Below are positions 17,241 to 26,392 of a stretch of 39,076 nt of DNA, one piece after another (positions within the stretch are counted from its first letter, which is position 1; the number at the start of each line of letters is the position of its first letter). The DNA lies in the NCBI GenBank assembly GCA_013204265.1, contig JABMOG010000104.1, positions 1-39,076 on the forward strand. Reading direction: 5' to 3'. Source of the DNA: Rhodospirillales bacterium. Lineage in GTDB: Bacteria > Pseudomonadota > Alphaproteobacteria > Rhodospirillales > Casp-alpha2. The notes below the pieces were generated by a model. The model did not search any database. It was given only the letters and a program-made list of their open reading frames with translations, and had not been told where the DNA came from. The position numbers were made by a program, and so were the translations under genes.

Positions 17241-19688
17241 ATGGCTTACAAAAGACAAATCGACCGCCTGCCTATTCCACCGAAGAATGCGACGGTTCAC
17301 AATGTAACCTGCCACTATTGCATCGTCGGCTGTGGATACAAGGCCTATACGTGGCCGCGAAACACCCAAGGCACACTGAAAAGCAATGCCTTCGGTATAG
17401 ATCTCGGAGAGCAACAGGGAGCAAACGGCACCTGGGTGGCTCCCTCTATGTACAATATTGTGAAGCAGGACGGAAAGGATGTGCATCTGGCTGTTGTGCC
17501 CGATAAAGACTGTGTTGTGAACGCTGGTCTTGGCTCCGTTCGCGGTGCACGGATGGCAGAAAACAGGCCTTCCACGGTAACCGGAACGCAGCAACAGCGA
17601 CTTTCGGATCCGTTGGTGTGGCGATACGGTGTGTTGCAGCCTACAAGCTGGAACGATGCATTGGATATTGTCGCCCAGGTGACTGCACGCATCGTGACGG
17701 AAGGCTCCGAGGACGATTTGGTTGTCTCCATGTTTGACCACGGCGGGTCAGCCGGCGGCTATGAAAACACTTGGGGAACCGGCAAGCTCTATTTTGAGTC
17801 GATGAAAGTCAAGAACTGCCGCATCCATAATCGCCCAGCCTATAATTCGGAAGTGCACTCCACCCGTGACATGGGAGTGGGCGAGCTGAATTATCAATAC
17901 GAGGACTATAAGCTCACCGATACGATCATGATCGTCGGCGCCAACCCCCTGGAAACCCAGACCAACCTGTTTTTGAATCACATGGTACCGGGTGTGCAAA
18001 ACGGTGCGAAGGTGATCGTCGTCGAACCGAGACGCACAGTTACCGTCAATGCCTTCGAAGAGGTCGCTGGCAAGGAAAACGTGCTACATCTGGAGATCAA
18101 CACCGGTACGGACATGGCGCTGTTCAATGCCATTTTCACCGAGATTGTGGACAAGGGTTGGGTCGATAAGAAATTTATCGCCAACTCGACTTTCCAGGGT
18201 GGTGTTGCACAAGTCGAAGATGCGGGGCATCCGGCTGCTCTTGGCAGCCTTAAAGAGGCAATGAAATCCTGTCGCACATCATTGGCCGATGCCGCAAAAA
18301 TCTGCGGTGTGTCAAAAGACGACATCGCAAAGGCTGCCGCATGGATTGCCAAGCCCAAGAGTGGCAAGCGTCGCAAATGTGTGACTGCATATGAGAAAGG
18401 TATCATCTGGGGAAATGATAATTACCGCACCATCGGTGCGTTGGTGAACATCGCTTTGGCGACAGGCAATGTTGGACGTAAAGGCGGTGGCGTTTGCCGC
18501 CTTGGTGGACATCAGGAAGGGTACTATCGTCCTTCCGATGCTCATGTCGGTCGACCGGCTACCTATGTTGACCAGTTGTTGATCAATGGTGGTGGAAAAA
18601 TTCATCACATTTGGGCCTGCGATCACTACAAGACGACCCTTAATGCGTCGAAGTTCAAGCGTGCCCACAAGAAGCGGTCCGACATGGTGAAAGACGCTAT
18701 GGACGCTGCTGCCGGTGGAAGTCGCGAAGACCTCATCAATGCAATTGTCGATGCGGTGAATAAGGGTGGGCTCTTCGTTGTCGATGTTGACATTATCAAG
18801 AGCCAGATCGGTCAAAACGCTCATGTGGTTCTTGCTGCATGTGAATCCAATGAGATGAACCTTACGTCGATGAATGGTGAGCGTCGTCTACGCCTTTCTG
18901 AGAAATACATGGATCCTTTCGGCAATTCCAAACCGGATTGCCTGATCGCCGCCGGGATCGCTCAAAACATGGAACGTGTGCTCCGCGCCATGGGCAAAGG
19001 TGCCTATGCCGATCAGTTCAAGGGGTATGATTGGAAGACCGAGGAAGACGCCTTCATGGATGGCTATAACAAGGGCAATCCGGACGTGACCTACAAGCGT
19101 TTGCGCGCGATGGGGAACGACGGTGTCCTTGAGCCGGTTGTTGGCTATAAAAACGGCAAGCTGGTTGGCACCGCCCGCCTGTACTCCAATGGGGAGTTCG
19201 GGACCGGTGACAAGAAGGCTCGCTTCTGCGCCGCAGGTTGGCGGGGCTGGCAGGCTAAAGGCAAGGCCGCCGAACAGAAGAAGTTCAAGTACTGGATCAA
19301 CAACGGTCGGGCCAACATCTTTTGGCAGAACCAGTTCCTTGATCAGGACAACGACTTCATTCAGGATCGGTTCCCGTTCCCATTCATTGAAATGAACCCT
19401 GCCGACATGGCTGATATTGGTGCGGGTCCGGGTGCCCTGGTCGAAATTTACAACGACAATGGTGCTACCCAGGCCATGGTCTATCCGACACCGACCGCAA
19501 AGCGTGGGGAGACCCTTATGGTCTTTGGCTCGCCGGCAGGATCGCAAGGGAACGTGATCAACCCGGGCGTGAACGAGCTGGTGTTGCCAGATTACAAACA
19601 TACTTGGGCGAATATTCGCAAAATCTCGGATGCCCCTGCCACGATAAAGTCAGTATCCTTCAAGTCGAAAGAGTACAAATCGACCTGA
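17241..19688 (+). CDS. aioA: Arsenite oxidase large (molybdopterin) subunit
   Basis: VTCHYCIVGCGYKAYTWP (CxxCxxxC cluster motif), RIHNRPAYNSE and CRLGGHQEGY corresponding to the arsenite-binding His/Glu and Arg/His positions of characterised AioA, YEKGIIWGNDNY, EMNLTSMNGERRLRLSEKYMDP; good RBS aagggg. Confidence 0.9.
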   Translation: MAYKRQIDRLPIPPKNATVHNVTCHYCIVGCGYKAYTWPRNTQGTLKSNAFGIDLGEQQGANGTWVAPSMYNIVKQDGKDVHLAVVPDKDCVVNAGLGSVRGARMAENRPSTVTGTQQQRLSDPLVWRYGVLQPTSWNDALDIVAQVTARIVTEGSEDDLVVSMFDHGGSAGGYENTWGTGKLYFESMKVKNCRIHNRPAYNSEVHSTRDMGVGELNYQYEDYKLTDTIMIVGANPLETQTNLFLNHMVPGVQNGAKVIVVEPRRTVTVNAFEEVAGKENVLHLEINTGTDMALFNAIFTEIVDKGWVDKKFIANSTFQGGVAQVEDAGHPAALGSLKEAMKSCRTSLADAAKICGVSKDDIAKAAAWIAKPKSGKRRKCVTAYEKGIIWGNDNYRTIGALVNIALATGNVGRKGGGVCRLGGHQEGYYRPSDAHVGRPATYVDQLLINGGGKIHHIWACDHYKTTLNASKFKRAHKKRSDMVKDAMDAAAGGSREDLINAIVDAVNKGGLFVVDVDIIKSQIGQNAHVVLAACESNEMNLTSMNGERRLRLSEKYMDPFGNSKPDCLIAAGIAQNMERVLRAMGKGAYADQFKGYDWKTEEDAFMDGYNKGNPDVTYKRLRAMGNDGVLEPVVGYKNGKLVGTARLYSNGEFGTGDKKARFCAAGWRGWQAKGKAAEQKKFKYWINNGRANIFWQNQFLDQDNDFIQDRFPFPFIEMNPADMADIGAGPGALVEIYNDNGATQAMVYPTPTAKRGETLMVFGSPAGSQGNVINPGVNELVLPDYKHTWANIRKISDAPATIKSVSFKSKEYKST

Positions 19689-19699
19689 TCTCACAGCCA

Positions 19700-19730
19700 A
19701 CACCCGCCGCGATTTAATCGCGGCGGGTGT
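19700..19730 (+). terminator. Strong hairpin downstream of aioA (ACACCCGCCGCGATT-T-AATCGCGGCGGGTGT)
   Basis: Perfect 15-bp arms; no long T tract follows (cttctgg), so a terminator role is plausible but not certain. Confidence 0.55.
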
Positions 19731-19915
19731 CTTCTGGCGAGACGTTCTTGACGTTCCGTTCAGGCAACAGACAGGGGGGTAATCTTGTCGGAGAGGGGAA
19801 CAACGAGTTGCGAATTCCCAACTACAAAAACGTCTGGGCGAGTATTCGCAAAATCGGTCGTGCGCCGGGTGTGGATAAGATTAGCTTCAAAGCACTGGAG
19901 TATCCGAAAGCCTAA
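19731..19915 (+). pseudogene. C-terminal remnant of a second aioA-like gene
   Basis: GETFLTFRSGNRQGGNLVGEGNNELRIPNYKNVWASIRKIGRAPGVDKISFKALEYPKA aligns along its length with the intact AioA C-terminus GETLMVFGSPAGSQGNVINPGVNELVLPDYKHTWANIRKISDAPATIKSVSFKSKEYKST (about half identical). Confidence 0.85.
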
Positions 19916-19935
19916 CGTCTTTCTAACCTACTAGG

Positions 19936-19966
19936 AAAAGGCGGTGCCGATGGCATCGCCTTTTTT
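19936..19966 (+). terminator. Rho-independent terminator after the aioA remnant
   Basis: GGCGGTGCC-GAT-GGCATCGCC-TTTTTT stem (one G-U pair) with T tract. Confidence 0.8.
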
Positions 19967-19978
19967 CTTGGCTTGGGA

Positions 19979-20665
19979 CTAAAGCACAGGCGCCGTCAGC
20001 ACTCTGAAATCGGCGGCTGGCGTCAGCCGCGGTCCGGTCAACGCCTGCAGGCCGTCCATATCCAGCCCGCCGATTAATTCCCGCACGACCGGGCCGTCCG
20101 GCGTTATGTCGATCACCGCCAGGTCGGTGTACACCGTGGTCACGATTGCTGTGGCGGTCAGCGGATAGGTGCAGGCCTCGACGATTTTGGGTGCGCCGTC
20201 TCTGTCCGTGTGGGTGGTCAACACGAACACCCGCCGGGCCCCTTGCGCCAGGTCCATGGCGCCGCCGACGGCGGGCGTGACGCTGGCGTTGCCTGTTGAC
20301 CAGTTGGCGAGATCGCCGGTGCGCGAGACCTGAAACGCGCCCAGCACGGCGATGTCGAGATGGCCGCCCCGGATCATCGCGAACGACAGGGCAGAATCGA
20401 AATAGGCGGCGCCGGGGAGAACCGTTGCCGGTTTTTTGCCCGCCGTGACGAGGTCGAAGTCCTCTGCGCCCTTTGCCGCCACCGGACCCAAACCGAGGAT
20501 ACCGTTTTCGCTATGGAAAACGACTTGGCGCTCCGGGGTCACGTGGTTGGCTACCATTTCGGGCATGCCGATACCTAAGTTAACGTAAGCCCCCCCGGCA
20601 ATGTCCTGGGCTGCGCGCCACGCCATTTGTTCGCGGTTCAGGCGATTTAGGATGGTTGCGGTCAT
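19979..20665 (-). CDS. pcaJ: 3-oxoacid CoA-transferase subunit B (PcaJ/ScoB family)
   Basis: [10 protein letters not shown] motif containing the catalytic Glu; [14 protein letters not shown]; paired with subunit A. Confidence 0.82.
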   Translation of the reverse strand: MTATILNRLNREQMAWRAAQDIAGGAYVNLGIGMPEMVANHVTPERQVVFHSENGILGLGPVAAKGAEDFDLVTAGKKPATVLPGAAYFDSALSFAMIRGGHLDIAVLGAFQVSRTGDLANWSTGNASVTPAVGGAMDLAQGARRVFVLTTHTDRDGAPKIVEACTYPLTATAIVTTVYTDLAVIDITPDGPVVRELIGGLDMDGLQALTGPRLTPAADFRVLTAPVL

Positions 20666-21372
20666 GGTGCGCCCTCCGCAATCAGGGCAACGGCCTCGTT
20701 GATGGGCTCGGCAATTTCGACAATACGGTCGACGAAGATGCTGGGGGTAATGACATGTTCCGGATCAATGCCGCCGAGGCCGACAATCGCGCGCACCTGA
20801 ACGATGGTTAGGTCGGCCGCCATGCACATGGGGGGTGCAAAATTGCGCGCCGCCTTGTTGTAGGTCAGGTTGCCCCACGCATCGGCCCGGTCGGCCTTGA
20901 TCAGCGCGACATCGGCATGGATGGGAAATTCCAGCACGTAATCGCGCCCGTCGATGGTGCGCGCCTCTTTGCCGTCGGCCAGGGCTGTGCCGGTGGACGT
21001 CGGCGTGTAAAATCCGCCGATGCCGGCCCCGCCGGCGCGGATGCGCTCGGCCAGGGTGCCTTGCGGCACGACCTCAAGTTCAATTTTGCCGGCCTTGTAA
21101 AGCTCCTGAAATACCACCGATTTGCCGGAGCGGGGAAACGAGCAGATGACTTTTCGGGCCCGGCCCGCTTCGAGCAGTTTTGCCAACCCCAACCGGCCGG
21201 TGCCGGCGTTGTTGTTGACCACCGTCAAGTCGGTGGCGCCCTGGTCGATCAGGGCGTGTATCAGTTCGGTCGGGTTGCCGGCCTCGCCGAACCCGGAAAT
21301 CAGGACGGTCGAGCCATCTGTAATTCCGGCGACGGCATCGGCGGCGGATGGCAATACTTTGTCCATGGTCAC
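20662..21372 (-). CDS. pcaI: 3-oxoacid CoA-transferase subunit A (PcaI/ScoA family)
   Basis: DGSTVLISGFGEAGNPTELIHALI...NNNAGTG...KVICSFPRS...EVVPQGTLAERIRAGGAGIGGFYTPT; 4-bp overlap with subunit B. Confidence 0.82.
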   Translation of the reverse strand: MTMDKVLPSAADAVAGITDGSTVLISGFGEAGNPTELIHALIDQGATDLTVVNNNAGTGRLGLAKLLEAGRARKVICSFPRSGKSVVFQELYKAGKIELEVVPQGTLAERIRAGGAGIGGFYTPTSTGTALADGKEARTIDGRDYVLEFPIHADVALIKADRADAWGNLTYNKAARNFAPPMCMAADLTIVQVRAIVGLGGIDPEHVITPSIFVDRIVEIAEPINEAVALIAEGAP

Positions 21373-22370
21373 GGCGCCTTTCCTACTAGGCGCGCCAGCG
21401 CATCGATGTCGGCGCCTGAATTCAGGGGGCTGTTGGCGTTCTCAATCCAGCCCGCGATGTCGCGCCACACGGCATCCGCCTTGAGGTCGCGCAACAGCAT
21501 ATGATAGCCGTTTGTGTACAACGCCACCCGCTGGTGTTCGCGCGCCGCCTCGGGCCACCGCTCCAGCATGATGCGGGTCGGTGCGCGCGGAATGATTTCG
21601 TCCTTTTCGCCGTACAAGATCAATGTCGGCCCCCTCTGGCGGGCGGCCTGTTCCAGCGCCGCATCCATCAGGTTGACCAGCCCGAAAATGGCGTCAACCC
21701 GCGTCGCCTTGATGACCAGCGGGTCGCGGCCCAATGCCAGCAGCATTTCGATGTTGTCCGATGGTGTAATTTTCAGGCCCTGGCCGGTCAGGGTGACGCC
21801 GGGCATGATGCGGGCCCCGATCCAAAGGCTCAAGCGCTGATACCATGGCATGGTGGCGCGGCCCCACACGGCGGGCGCCGATAAAATCAGGCCGCCGACG
21901 TCCAGGGCATTGTCGGGGGCGGCGACCATGATCACCGCCCCACCCATGCTTTCGCCCAATAGATACAGCGGCACCCCCGGATGGCGTGCGCGGATCAGGC
22001 GGACGAAGGCCTTCAGGTCATCGACCAGGGCTTTGATGCCCGGCCACAATCCGGCCTGCTTGGAAGCCCCGAACCCGCGTTGGTCATAGGCGTACGAGCG
22101 AATACCGTGATCCGCCAGAAAGGCTCCCGGCGTGGCGAAAAAATTGGAATAATCGTTGAACCCGTGCAACGCGATCACCACCGCCTTGGGCGCACCTTTT
22201 TGCCCGCCCCAGTCTCTGACCGCCAGAGTTTCACCGTCTGCGGTGCGGAACCCTTCTCCGGTCAACTGCGGCGTGTGGATGGCGGGACCGGGTGCGCGAG
22301 TGGTCGGCGCGCACGCCCCCAATGCCAATACCAGCGCCGCCGCCAGAGTCTTTGAAGTGCGTGTGGTCAT
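21369..22370 (-). CDS. Alpha/beta hydrolase lipoprotein (monoacylglycerol-lipase-like)
   Basis: Starts MTTRTSKTLAAALVLALGACAP (lipobox LGAC); VVIALHGFNDYSNFF, LLGESMGGAV; ATGA overlap with the ABC gene stop. Track ORF N-terminal extension to 22778 rejected. Confidence 0.85.
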   Translation of the reverse strand: MTTRTSKTLAAALVLALGACAPTTRAPGPAIHTPQLTGEGFRTADGETLAVRDWGGQKGAPKAVVIALHGFNDYSNFFATPGAFLADHGIRSYAYDQRGFGASKQAGLWPGIKALVDDLKAFVRLIRARHPGVPLYLLGESMGGAVIMVAAPDNALDVGGLILSAPAVWGRATMPWYQRLSLWIGARIMPGVTLTGQGLKITPSDNIEMLLALGRDPLVIKATRVDAIFGLVNLMDAALEQAARQRGPTLILYGEKDEIIPRAPTRIMLERWPEAAREHQRVALYTNGYHMLLRDLKADAVWRDIAGWIENANSPLNSGADIDALARLVGKAP

Positions 22371-23335
22371 GATGTGCCGGTGTCTGGCTGGCCGGTGAGT
22401 TTGAGGAAGATGTCTTCCAGTTCGGCCTCGCGCGTTGCCACATCGACAATAGTGAAACCGGTGGTCTGAACGGCGGTAATGATTTCGCCGGAACTTATTG
22501 TCGACGGCGAAAAGGCAAACTTTAGCTGGCGGTTGCCAAGCACCTCGACGGGGTATGCCTGGAGGCTGCCGGGCAGGCTGTCGATGTCGCGGTCCACGGT
22601 GATGGTCATTTCCTTGGTGTCGAGCCGGCCGACCATGTCGCTTGTCGGCTCGCACGCGATCAGCCGGCCGTGGTCGATGATGGCGATGGTGTCGCACAGC
22701 GCCTGCGCTTCTTCCAGGTAATGTGTGGTCAGCAGCACGGTGGCGCCCTGGCGGTTCAATTCCTGGACCCGCGCCCACAATTGGCGGCGCAGATCGACGT
22801 CGACGCCGGCCGAAGGCTCGTCGAGCACCAGCACCGGCGGCGAATGGACCATTGCCTTGGCGACCAGAAGCCGCCGGCGCATTCCGCCCGACAGCGACCG
22901 GGCATAGGCGTCGGCCTTGTCGGCCAGGCCGACGGCTTCAAGCACTTCGCTGGTACGGCGCTCGGCCTTGCGCACACCGTAGAACCCGGCCTGAACGTCA
23001 AGCAGTTCACGCGGCGTGAAGTAGGGGTCGATGTTCAGTTCCTGGGGCACCACGCCGATCGACAGGCGGGCGGCGCGCATGTCGCGTTCGATATCAAAAT
23101 TCCAGATTCGCGCTTCGCCGGACGTCTTGAGGACCAGTCCGGCCAGTATGTTGATCAGCGTCGACTTGCCAGCGCCGTTCGGCCCCAACAGGCCGAAGAA
23201 CGATCCTCGGGGTATTTTTAACGAGACATCCTTCAGGGCCTCGACCGGCGCGCCGCCGGACGCGGCGTATGTTTTGCACAATCCAGAGGTTTCGATTGCG
23301 AATTCTGGCGCGTGCATTGTTGGCTCAGTGGGCAT
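22367..23335 (-). CDS. ABC transporter ATP-binding protein (ABC-2 / drug-export type)
   Basis: Walker A GPNGAGKST, signature LSGGMRRRL, Walker B VLVLDEPSAGVD, H-loop TTHYLEEAQ. Confidence 0.93.
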   Translation of the reverse strand: MPTEPTMHAPEFAIETSGLCKTYAASGGAPVEALKDVSLKIPRGSFFGLLGPNGAGKSTLINILAGLVLKTSGEARIWNFDIERDMRAARLSIGVVPQELNIDPYFTPRELLDVQAGFYGVRKAERRTSEVLEAVGLADKADAYARSLSGGMRRRLLVAKAMVHSPPVLVLDEPSAGVDVDLRRQLWARVQELNRQGATVLLTTHYLEEAQALCDTIAIIDHGRLIACEPTSDMVGRLDTKEMTITVDRDIDSLPGSLQAYPVEVLGNRQLKFAFSPSTISSGEIITAVQTTGFTIVDVATREAELEDIFLKLTGQPDTGTS

Positions 23336-23465
23336 TGTTTGGTCTCAGCTATTGGCCGCCCAGACTAACAGGTCTCAGCTCCAGGCACAGCGGCGATTGA
23401 TTGGTCCGGTGGCAATCGGTATCATCCGATGATCGGCTGGGTCAACGGCCTTGGGACAGATTACC

Positions 23466-23672
23466 ATGACGGAAATGGAACGCATCGAAGTTGAAACGGA
23501 CACCGCTGGCTGCGACGGTGGCGGTGGGCCGTTGGGTCACCCCATGGTGTACCTGAAAATAGTGCCGCAAACGAGCGCGCAAGCGGGCATTGGGGAGGCC
23601 AGTGTGGTTTGCCCGTATTGTTCGCGCCAATTCGTCCGAAAGCCCGGTGGAGATGCCTACACAGACCACTAA
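23466..23672 (+). CDS. zf-CHCC zinc-finger domain protein
   Basis: GHPMVYLKIVPQ...VVCPYCSRQFVRK typical of the small NDUFS6-like zf-CHCC family. Confidence 0.82.
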   Translation: MTEMERIEVETDTAGCDGGGGPLGHPMVYLKIVPQTSAQAGIGEASVVCPYCSRQFVRKPGGDAYTDH

Positions 23673-23810
23673 TATCCGCTGGGCGTCGGGTTTGTCGGGC
23701 GGGATTCCGACATAAAACGAAACAAAGCGAAATACTGTAAAATATAGATTCCTGCTAAAATTTTTAGTCGGGATAAGGATTTTACATGGAAACAGGCTAG
23801 GACGGTTTCG

Positions 23811-26369
23811 ATGTTTAAAAATTTAAAATTCGGTCTCAGGATCACGCTGAACGTCAGCCTGCTGTTGCTGGTGTTGCTGTTTTCCGGCGTCGCGGCGTTC
23901 GTCACCATCGAATCCAGCAGAATCGAAAACGACATCAAAATGCACGCCAGTCATGTCCTGGGGGTTCTCGAATCGAGTCATACCCAGTCGATGCTGAACC
24001 GGGGTGAAAAAAAGGACAATAACCCCGTCCTCAATGCCCTCAACGGGGCCCTGGAGCAGTTCAACGCGTCGTCCGGAAACACCAAGCTGTGGTTGGTAAT
24101 GGGGCCGAAGGTTCTGGCCTTTCAGAAAAAGAGGTTATCCCAGGAGATCGAGCCCCCCCAGGACGATATCGACCGGGAAGCCATTGAAACCGGGAAAACG
24201 GTGTCGCGTATGGTTGAGGGCGATATATTTCGCTTAACCCAGCCGGTGATTTTGGGCCAGGGCGTCGCCGCCGACAAAAAATGCCTGGAGTGCCACGGCA
24301 AGGACATGGGCATGGCCCGTGGTGAGGTCATCGGCGCATTTTCCGTCGCCTTGTCGGCCAAGGAGCGGCGCGATGAATTTTTCCAATTTTTTCTCGTGGC
24401 TGTCCTGTCAGCCATTGGTGTTTCGGTCGTGGTCTTGATGTTTACGGCCGAACTTCTCAATCGCCTGGCCGGCATCCCCATAACCCGCCTGACCCAGGCT
24501 ATGGCCCGGCTGGTGGACGGTGAACTGGACACCGATATTCCCGGTCGATACCGCGCTGATGAAATCGGCGCCATGGCGCGTGCGGTTGAGGTGTTCAGGG
24601 AAAACGACGTCAACCGCCGCCTCGCCAAAGACGGCTTGCGAAAGGCCCACGACGAACTCGAACAACGGGTCGAGGAGCGAGCCCGTGAACTTGAAAAAGC
24701 CAGCCAACGCCAGGCGGCGATTCTGAAACACGCCGCCGAAGGGATTATTACCGCCGACGAAATGGGTGCGATTGAAAGCTTCAATCCGATGGCGGAACAG
24801 ATGTTCGGCTACAAGGCGGACGAGGTTATCGGCCAGAACCTCAAAATCCTGATGGCCACGGGCCATGCCGGTAAACACGACGGCTACATCGACAATTATA
24901 AAAAAACCGGCAAGGGCAAGATTTTGGGCGTGCGCGAACGCGAGCTGATGGCCCGGCGCAAGGACGGCACGCTGTTTCCGTTCGAGTTGAACGTGGCGGA
25001 ATTTATCCTCGGCGGCGAAAAAAAATTCATCGGCACCATGCACGATATCGCCATTCGCAAAAAGATCGAGGAAGATGCCCGCGTGGTGGCCGAACACCAG
25101 GCCCTGTTGCAGGCCGTTGCCCAGGCCGCCAACGAGGCGCGCACCGTCGAGGTCGCCATGGAAGCGTGCCTCGGCGCGGTTTGCGAGCACACCGGCTGGC
25201 CGATCGGCCATGCGTTTGTTCTGTCAACCGACGATCCGGATGTTCTGGTGCCTTCGGGCATCTGGAATTTGGCGGCGCCGGAACGGTTTGCGGAATTTCG
25301 TAAAGCCACCGAATCCATCGTTATCGACAAGAGCGATGGCCTGCTGGGCCGGGTGAAGGCCAACGGTAAGCCAATCTGGATTTTTGATCTGGGCGAGGAT
25401 GAAAAATTTCTGAGGGGCAGGCTGGCCAAAAGCATAGGCCTCCAATCGGCTTTTGCCTTCCCCGTTTTGGTGCGGGGCAAGGTCGCGGCGGTGATGGAAT
25501 TCTTTTCCGACGAACTCCAGGCCGAAGACGATCAAATGCTCGCCATCATGTCTCAGATCGGTGCTCAGATCGGCCAGGTTATTGAGCGCAACCGGGCGCT
25601 CGAACAATTGGCCGACGCCATGGAAAAAACCGAACTCGCAAACCGCGCCAAAACAGAATTTCTGGCCAACATGTCACACGAGCTGAGGACGCCGTTGAAT
25701 TCCATCATCGGGTTTTGCGAAATCGTCTGCAACGAGGTGTTCGGGCCTATCGATAACCCCCGCTATGCGGATTATTTGTCCGACATTCATTCGTCGGGAA
25801 AACATCTTCTCGAACTGATCAACGACATTTTGGACGTTTCCAAGGTCGAGGCCGGGGCCATGGCCCTGTCCGAAGACGTCCTGGAAGTGGAAGAGGTCAT
25901 CTGGGATTCGGTGCGCGTGGTCAAGGGCCGGGCCGAGGAAAGTAAAATTGCTCTGTCCATCTCGGTGGACCGTACGTTCCCCCGCCTCAAGGCCGATTCC
26001 ATCCGGGTCAAGCAGATGCTGCTCAACCTGTTATCCAACGCGATAAAATTCACGCCCAAAGGCGGCTCCATCCGCGTTGACGCGAAAATCGAACCCGGCG
26101 GCTGTATGGCCCTTGCCGTTACCGACACCGGCATCGGTATTGCCGAATCTGAGCTGCAAAAGGTTCTTGAGCCTTTTATCCAGGCCAGCAGCGGACTCGC
26201 ACGGAGCCACGAAGGCACCGGGTTGGGATTGTATCTGGTAAAGTCTTTGATTGAGGAGCACGGCGGTACTTTTGAAATCACCAGCCGCCTCGATCACGGC
26301 ACCACGGCGACGGTCCGCTTCCCGGCGGAACGGGTCCTTGCCGCAGCCGATGAGGTCGTTGAAGGCTAA
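23811..26369 (+). CDS. Membrane sensor histidine kinase: DUF3365-like haem-binding sensor, HAMP, PAS, GAF, HisKA, HATPase
   Basis: CLECH in the extracytoplasmic region, HAMP, PAS (AILKHAAEGIITADEMGAIESFNPMAEQMFGY), GAF-like, H-box LANMSHELRTPLNSIIGF, ATPase motifs (DTGIGI, GTGLGLYLVKSL). Confidence 0.9.
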   Translation: MFKNLKFGLRITLNVSLLLLVLLFSGVAAFVTIESSRIENDIKMHASHVLGVLESSHTQSMLNRGEKKDNNPVLNALNGALEQFNASSGNTKLWLVMGPKVLAFQKKRLSQEIEPPQDDIDREAIETGKTVSRMVEGDIFRLTQPVILGQGVAADKKCLECHGKDMGMARGEVIGAFSVALSAKERRDEFFQFFLVAVLSAIGVSVVVLMFTAELLNRLAGIPITRLTQAMARLVDGELDTDIPGRYRADEIGAMARAVEVFRENDVNRRLAKDGLRKAHDELEQRVEERARELEKASQRQAAILKHAAEGIITADEMGAIESFNPMAEQMFGYKADEVIGQNLKILMATGHAGKHDGYIDNYKKTGKGKILGVRERELMARRKDGTLFPFELNVAEFILGGEKKFIGTMHDIAIRKKIEEDARVVAEHQALLQAVAQAANEARTVEVAMEACLGAVCEHTGWPIGHAFVLSTDDPDVLVPSGIWNLAAPERFAEFRKATESIVIDKSDGLLGRVKANGKPIWIFDLGEDEKFLRGRLAKSIGLQSAFAFPVLVRGKVAAVMEFFSDELQAEDDQMLAIMSQIGAQIGQVIERNRALEQLADAMEKTELANRAKTEFLANMSHELRTPLNSIIGFCEIVCNEVFGPIDNPRYADYLSDIHSSGKHLLELINDILDVSKVEAGAMALSEDVLEVEEVIWDSVRVVKGRAEESKIALSISVDRTFPRLKADSIRVKQMLLNLLSNAIKFTPKGGSIRVDAKIEPGGCMALAVTDTGIGIAESELQKVLEPFIQASSGLARSHEGTGLGLYLVKSLIEEHGGTFEITSRLDHGTTATVRFPAERVLAAADEVVEG

Positions 26370-26392
26370 TCAGGGATATCTGGTAGCTGCGA

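Noticed and set aside
22371-22778. N-terminal extension of the hydrolase ORF (MGAGPGIEPPGRHRAAD...)
   Set aside because: Overlaps the ABC ATPase out of frame with Arg/His-rich composition; the lipoprotein start at 22370 is convincing.
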